Origin: an uncultured Christensenella sp.
Lineage (GTDB): Bacteria > Bacillota > Clostridia > Christensenellales > Pumilibacteraceae
DNA: 8,631 nucleotides
Assembly: GCA_910585055.1 (NCBI GenBank)
Contig: CAJUBY010000053.1
Coordinates: forward strand, 2,399-11,029
Reading direction: 5' to 3'
The position numbers and the translations under genes are program-made. The notes under the pieces are model-generated. The model worked only from the letters and a program-made list of their open reading frames with translations. It did not search any database and had not been told where the DNA came from. Below are positions 7,011 to 8,631 of this stretch, in pieces (position 1 is the first letter of the stretch; the number at the start of each line of letters is the position of its first letter).

Positions 7011-7895
7011 ATGATTGATTTCGAATTATATAAGTTATTTTATACTGTGGCAAAATACGGCAGTCTGAGCAAGGCGGCGGAAGAATTGTTTATCTCACAG
7101 CCTGCGGCATCTCAGTCTATTAAACGATTGGAAGAATTGCTTGATACTCCGTTATTCAATCGTATGCATCACGGAATGGAGCTTTCCGCTCAGGGCGGAA
7201 AAATCATATTCGATGATGTAGAGCAAGCTATTAAGTTGCTTTATGGAGTGGAACAAAAGCTTGCCGCACTCAAACAGAATGCGACAGGCACGATACGCAT
7301 AGGTGCTTCGGAGACAATTTTTCAATACATTCTGTCAGAGAAAATCGTTAAATATAACAAGCTTTTTTCGCAAGTGAAAATCGAGCTTATATCCGATGTT
7401 TCACCTAAAATCTTTGCGCTTATGAAGAAGAATGAATGTGATATCGGTTTTGTTAACTTGCCGATTGCAGACGACGAAGATATTGTTATAGACAAGTCGA
7501 TAGTGTTTCTGAACGACATATTTATCGGCGGTGAACGGTTTTCCGAACTTAAAGGAAAAGAGTTGAGTGTGAGAGATTTGCAAAAATATCCGTTGTTGCT
7601 TATGGAAGAACATACGGTATCGCGTGAATCAGTAAACAACTACGGAGTGAGTCACGGCGTTAATTTTAAGCCTGCGGTTGAAGTAAACAGCTGGGGATTT
7701 ATGAAAAAGCTCGTTATCGACGGTATGGGCATAGGCTGTATCCCACGCGAGTATGCATTGAATAGGCTAAAAGAAGGCTCGCTGTTCGAGCTAAATGTAA
7801 TTCCTTCCTTGCCGGTCCGTTCGGTAGGAATGGCACTCCCGAAAAACGTAAATATGACGTTTGCGTTGCAGTCGTTTATCAATCTTTTTTTATGA
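7011..7895 (+). CDS. LysR-family transcriptional regulator
   Basis: This 294-residue DNA-binding protein has the LysR architecture. An N-terminal winged helix-turn-helix spans about residues 1-60, with the recognition region AAEELFISQPAASQSIKRLE at 22-41 followed by LLDTPLFNR. A linker helix and a periplasmic-binding-like effector domain (about 88-290) follow. Length and domain order are complete. It lies 39 bases after the last glutamate synthase gene on the same strand and is a candidate regulator of that operon, comparable in role to Bacillus GltC, but its effector and target are unknown. An ATG at 7005 is also in frame. I prefer 7011 because the predicted transcription start falls there, and because MIDFELYKLFYTVAKYG is the usual beginning of this subfamily. 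Neither ATG has a Shine-Dalgarno sequence. Confidence 0.9.
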   Translation: MIDFELYKLFYTVAKYGSLSKAAEELFISQPAASQSIKRLEELLDTPLFNRMHHGMELSAQGGKIIFDDVEQAIKLLYGVEQKLAALKQNATGTIRIGASETIFQYILSEKIVKYNKLFSQVKIELISDVSPKIFALMKKNECDIGFVNLPIADDEDIVIDKSIVFLNDIFIGGERFSELKGKELSVRDLQKYPLLLMEEHTVSRESVNNYGVSHGVNFKPAVEVNSWGFMKKLVIDGMGIGCIPREYALNRLKEGSLFELNVIPSLPVRSVGMALPKNVNMTFALQSFINLFL

Positions 7896-7934
7896 GAATG
7901 AAATAAGAATGTACTTTGATTGAAATTATTCAAG

Positions 7935-7979
7935 CGTTTAATCTGTCTGATAAATAGGCAGAAAACAACTTAATAAACG
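7935..7979 (+). repeat. Nested inverted repeats after lysR
   Basis: CTGTCT (7943-7948) can pair with AGGCAG (7956-7961) around a seven-base loop. This hairpin is enclosed by CGTTTA (7935-7940) pairing with TAAACG (7974-7979). No U-tract follows. It may be a 3' untranslated structure just before the terminator; it could also be chance. Confidence 0.3.
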
Positions 7980-7982
7980 GTT

Positions 7983-8014
7983 AAAGGGAGTCGGAACTTA
8001 CTGACTTCCTTTTT
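7983..8014 (+). terminator. Rho-independent terminator of lysR / the glt block
   Basis: AAAGGGAGTCGG (7983-7994) pairs with CTGACTTCCTTT (8001-8012) over 12 positions, two of them G-U, with an AACTTA loop and a run of five T's (8010-8014). It sits 87 bases after the lysR stop and orients for + strand transcription. On the reverse strand only three T's would follow, so it is mainly one-directional. Confidence 0.85.
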
Positions 8015-8051
8015 CGTGCGCCGAATATTAAAATCAGATAAAATTTTCAAT

Positions 8052-8062
8052 TGACCGTCAAC
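8052..8062. repeat. Small palindrome TTGAC-C-GTCAA
   Basis: This is a perfect inverted repeat with five-base arms and one central base. It has the size of a half-turn operator but no partner site or promoter is evident beside it, so any function is speculative. Confidence 0.3.
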
Positions 8063-8080
8063 TTTTAGTGTTTTCAAGCG

Positions 8081-8100
8081 CTTTATTATGGAGGGAAAAT
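8081..8100 (+). repeat. Degenerate direct repeat, copy A
   Basis: GCTTTATTATGGAGGGAAAA matches the 8211-8230 copy at 19 of 20 positions, 130 bases apart. The flanks (CTTTTAGTGTTTTCAA before it) also resemble the flanks of the second copy. Weaker relatives lie at about 8136-8160 and 8242-8269. Confidence 0.55.
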
Positions 8101-8210
8101 TTGTAAGGATACCCAACCAAAATGTGATTTTCATGGCTTATATATGGGGAAGCAAAAATTAGAATTTGGTGAAATTTAATAACAGGCAGTGAACTTTGGT
8201 GATTTTAATG

Positions 8211-8230
8211 GCTTTATTATAGAGGGAAAA
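8211..8230 (+). repeat. Degenerate direct repeat, copy C
   Basis: This copy differs from the 8081-8100 copy only by G to A at the eleventh base. The segment before it (CTTTGGTGATTTTAATG) also resembles 8164-8180 (TTTGGTGAAATTTAAT), so the area looks built from several diverged copies of one AT-rich unit. Confidence 0.55.
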
Positions 8231-8310
8231 ATTATTTTTCTAAAATGCCCTTACAATAGGGACGAAATTTAGTATTAGTAAGTGAAGGACAAAATTTAAT
8301 TATGCCGTAG

Positions 8311-8333
8311 AGGAGGTGGTGCTTATGCGCTAA
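8311..8333 (+). promoter_or_regulatory. Perfect Shine-Dalgarno with two-codon ORF (ATG CGC TAA)
   Basis: AGGAGGTGGT (8311-8320) is as close to anti-Shine-Dalgarno complementarity as seen anywhere in the window. It stands eight bases before ATG CGC TAA (8325-8333). A ribosome would initiate, decode one arginine codon and stop. It may be a leader mini-ORF for the gene at 8393, or the stump of a former small gene. No database match can be claimed. Confidence 0.4.
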
Positions 8334-8341
8334 CAGTAGAC

Positions 8342-8368
8342 TTGCAAGCGGTCTTAAAATGCTTGTAA
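8342..8368 (+). promoter_or_regulatory. Leader hairpin upstream of the right-edge gene
   Basis: TTGCAAGC (8342-8349) pairs with GCTTGTAA (8361-8368) over eight positions, one G-U, with an 11-base loop. It lies between the two-codon ORF and the GGAGG ribosome site at 8384. It has no U-tract, so it is not a terminator as written. Confidence 0.4.
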
Positions 8369-8392
8369 CAAATAAAACTTTATGGAGGAACA

Positions 8393-8631
8393 ATGGAACA
8401 AAAACAATTAAAGCAGTTTACTTTCTACGACTTGTATTGGGATTTAATTAAGCAATCGGACGACTCTTCGGCAGGGCGTATGGTGCGGAATATTTGTCAG
8501 TATATGTTTACCGATGACGAAGTAACCGAGCCGCAAGACGACAAAGAAAACTTCTTTTGGAGTAACATAGTGGACTTGTTGGAAGAAGATAAACAAATCG
8601 AATTGAGCGGCAAACAACCGAAAAATCTCAA
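8393..8631 (+). CDS. Partial gene, DUF6291-like small phage/mobile-element protein (5' part only)
   Basis: The first 79 codons are present and the gene runs off the window. GGAGG (8384-8388) lies four bases before the ATG, a slightly short but good site. The visible protein is hydrophilic and acidic, with no signal peptide or membrane segment. Its pattern, F-x-FY-x2-Y then an AGRMVRNICQYMF stretch (27-39), FFW (54-56) and E-x-SGKQP (70-75), resembles DUF6291-type proteins that sit near replication and regulatory genes of phages and conjugative elements. This resemblance is from memory of the family pattern and is moderate. No biochemical function is known to me for the family. Confidence 0.6.
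   Translation, partial: MEQKQLKQFTFYDLYWDLIKQSDDSSAGRMVRNICQYMFTDDEVTEPQDDKENFFWSNIVDLLEEDKQIELSGKQPKNL

Larger units (their letters stand above)
8015..8392. other. AT-rich non-coding stretch between the terminator and the right-edge gene
   Basis: No protein gene is supported here on either strand; stops are frequent and no ORF has both a ribosome site and useful length. It holds a TTGACCGTCAA palindrome, degenerate direct repeats, a two-codon ORF with a perfect Shine-Dalgarno sequence, and a hairpin, each listed separately. No convincing -35/-10 pair was found for the downstream gene. The region is visibly richer in A and T than the operon before it and may be decayed sequence at the edge of an accessory element. 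Confidence 0.5.

Noticed and set aside
8248..8261. CCCT-TACAAT-AGGG hairpin or TACAAT -10 box
   Set aside because: The stem is only four pairs and there is no -35 box at suitable spacing, so neither a structure nor a promoter is supported.
8061..8270. CRISPR array
   Set aside because: The repeats are few, degenerate and irregularly spaced (about 55, 75 and 35 bases) with no cas genes.

Overview
The window reads as part of the chromosome of an anaerobic, low-to-mid-GC Firmicute, probably a Clostridia-class bacterium. The reasons are GGAGG-type ribosome sites, short intergenic gaps, a split 'archaeal/clostridial-type' glutamate synthase rather than the proteobacterial GltB/GltD pair, and Clostridia-like protein sequences. 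This taxonomic call is inference from style, not from a marker gene. All convincing genes lie on the + strand.

Bases 5-6971 form a nitrogen-assimilation block. It begins with an ammonium channel (Amt) that carries a complete PII signalling domain at its C-terminus. After a 101-base gap holding a strong hairpin come five tightly packed genes that together encode one glutamate synthase (GOGAT). In order they are the class II glutamine amidotransferase subunit, the ferredoxin-domain/FMN synthase subunit, a four-cluster [4Fe-4S] electron-transfer protein, an FAD/NAD(P)H oxidoreductase, and the GXGXG beta-helix subunit. The glutaminase part frees ammonia from glutamine. Electrons would run from NAD(P)H through FAD and a chain of iron-sulfur clusters to FMN, where 2-oxoglutarate plus ammonia becomes glutamate. 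The Amt-PII protein would supply ammonium and sense 2-oxoglutarate/ATP/ADP. No glutamine synthetase is in view.

Bases 6976-7895 hold a LysR-family regulator with its own near-consensus promoter. That promoter sits so close to the start codon that the mRNA may be leaderless. A Rho-independent terminator (7983-8014) closes the block.

From about 8015 the character changes. There are roughly 380 bases of AT-rich non-coding DNA with degenerate direct repeats, a small palindrome, a perfect Shine-Dalgarno sequence in front of a two-codon ORF, and a hairpin. These are followed by the first 79 codons of a gene resembling small phage/mobile-element proteins (DUF6291-like), cut by the window end. This is probably the edge of an accessory region.

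I found no rRNA, tRNA, CRISPR array, recognised riboswitch or intact insertion sequence. The most notable items are the Amt-PII fusion with an altered T-loop, the five-part GOGAT with a polyferredoxin electron wire, the possible leaderless lysR mRNA, and the mini-ORF/hairpin leader at the right edge.
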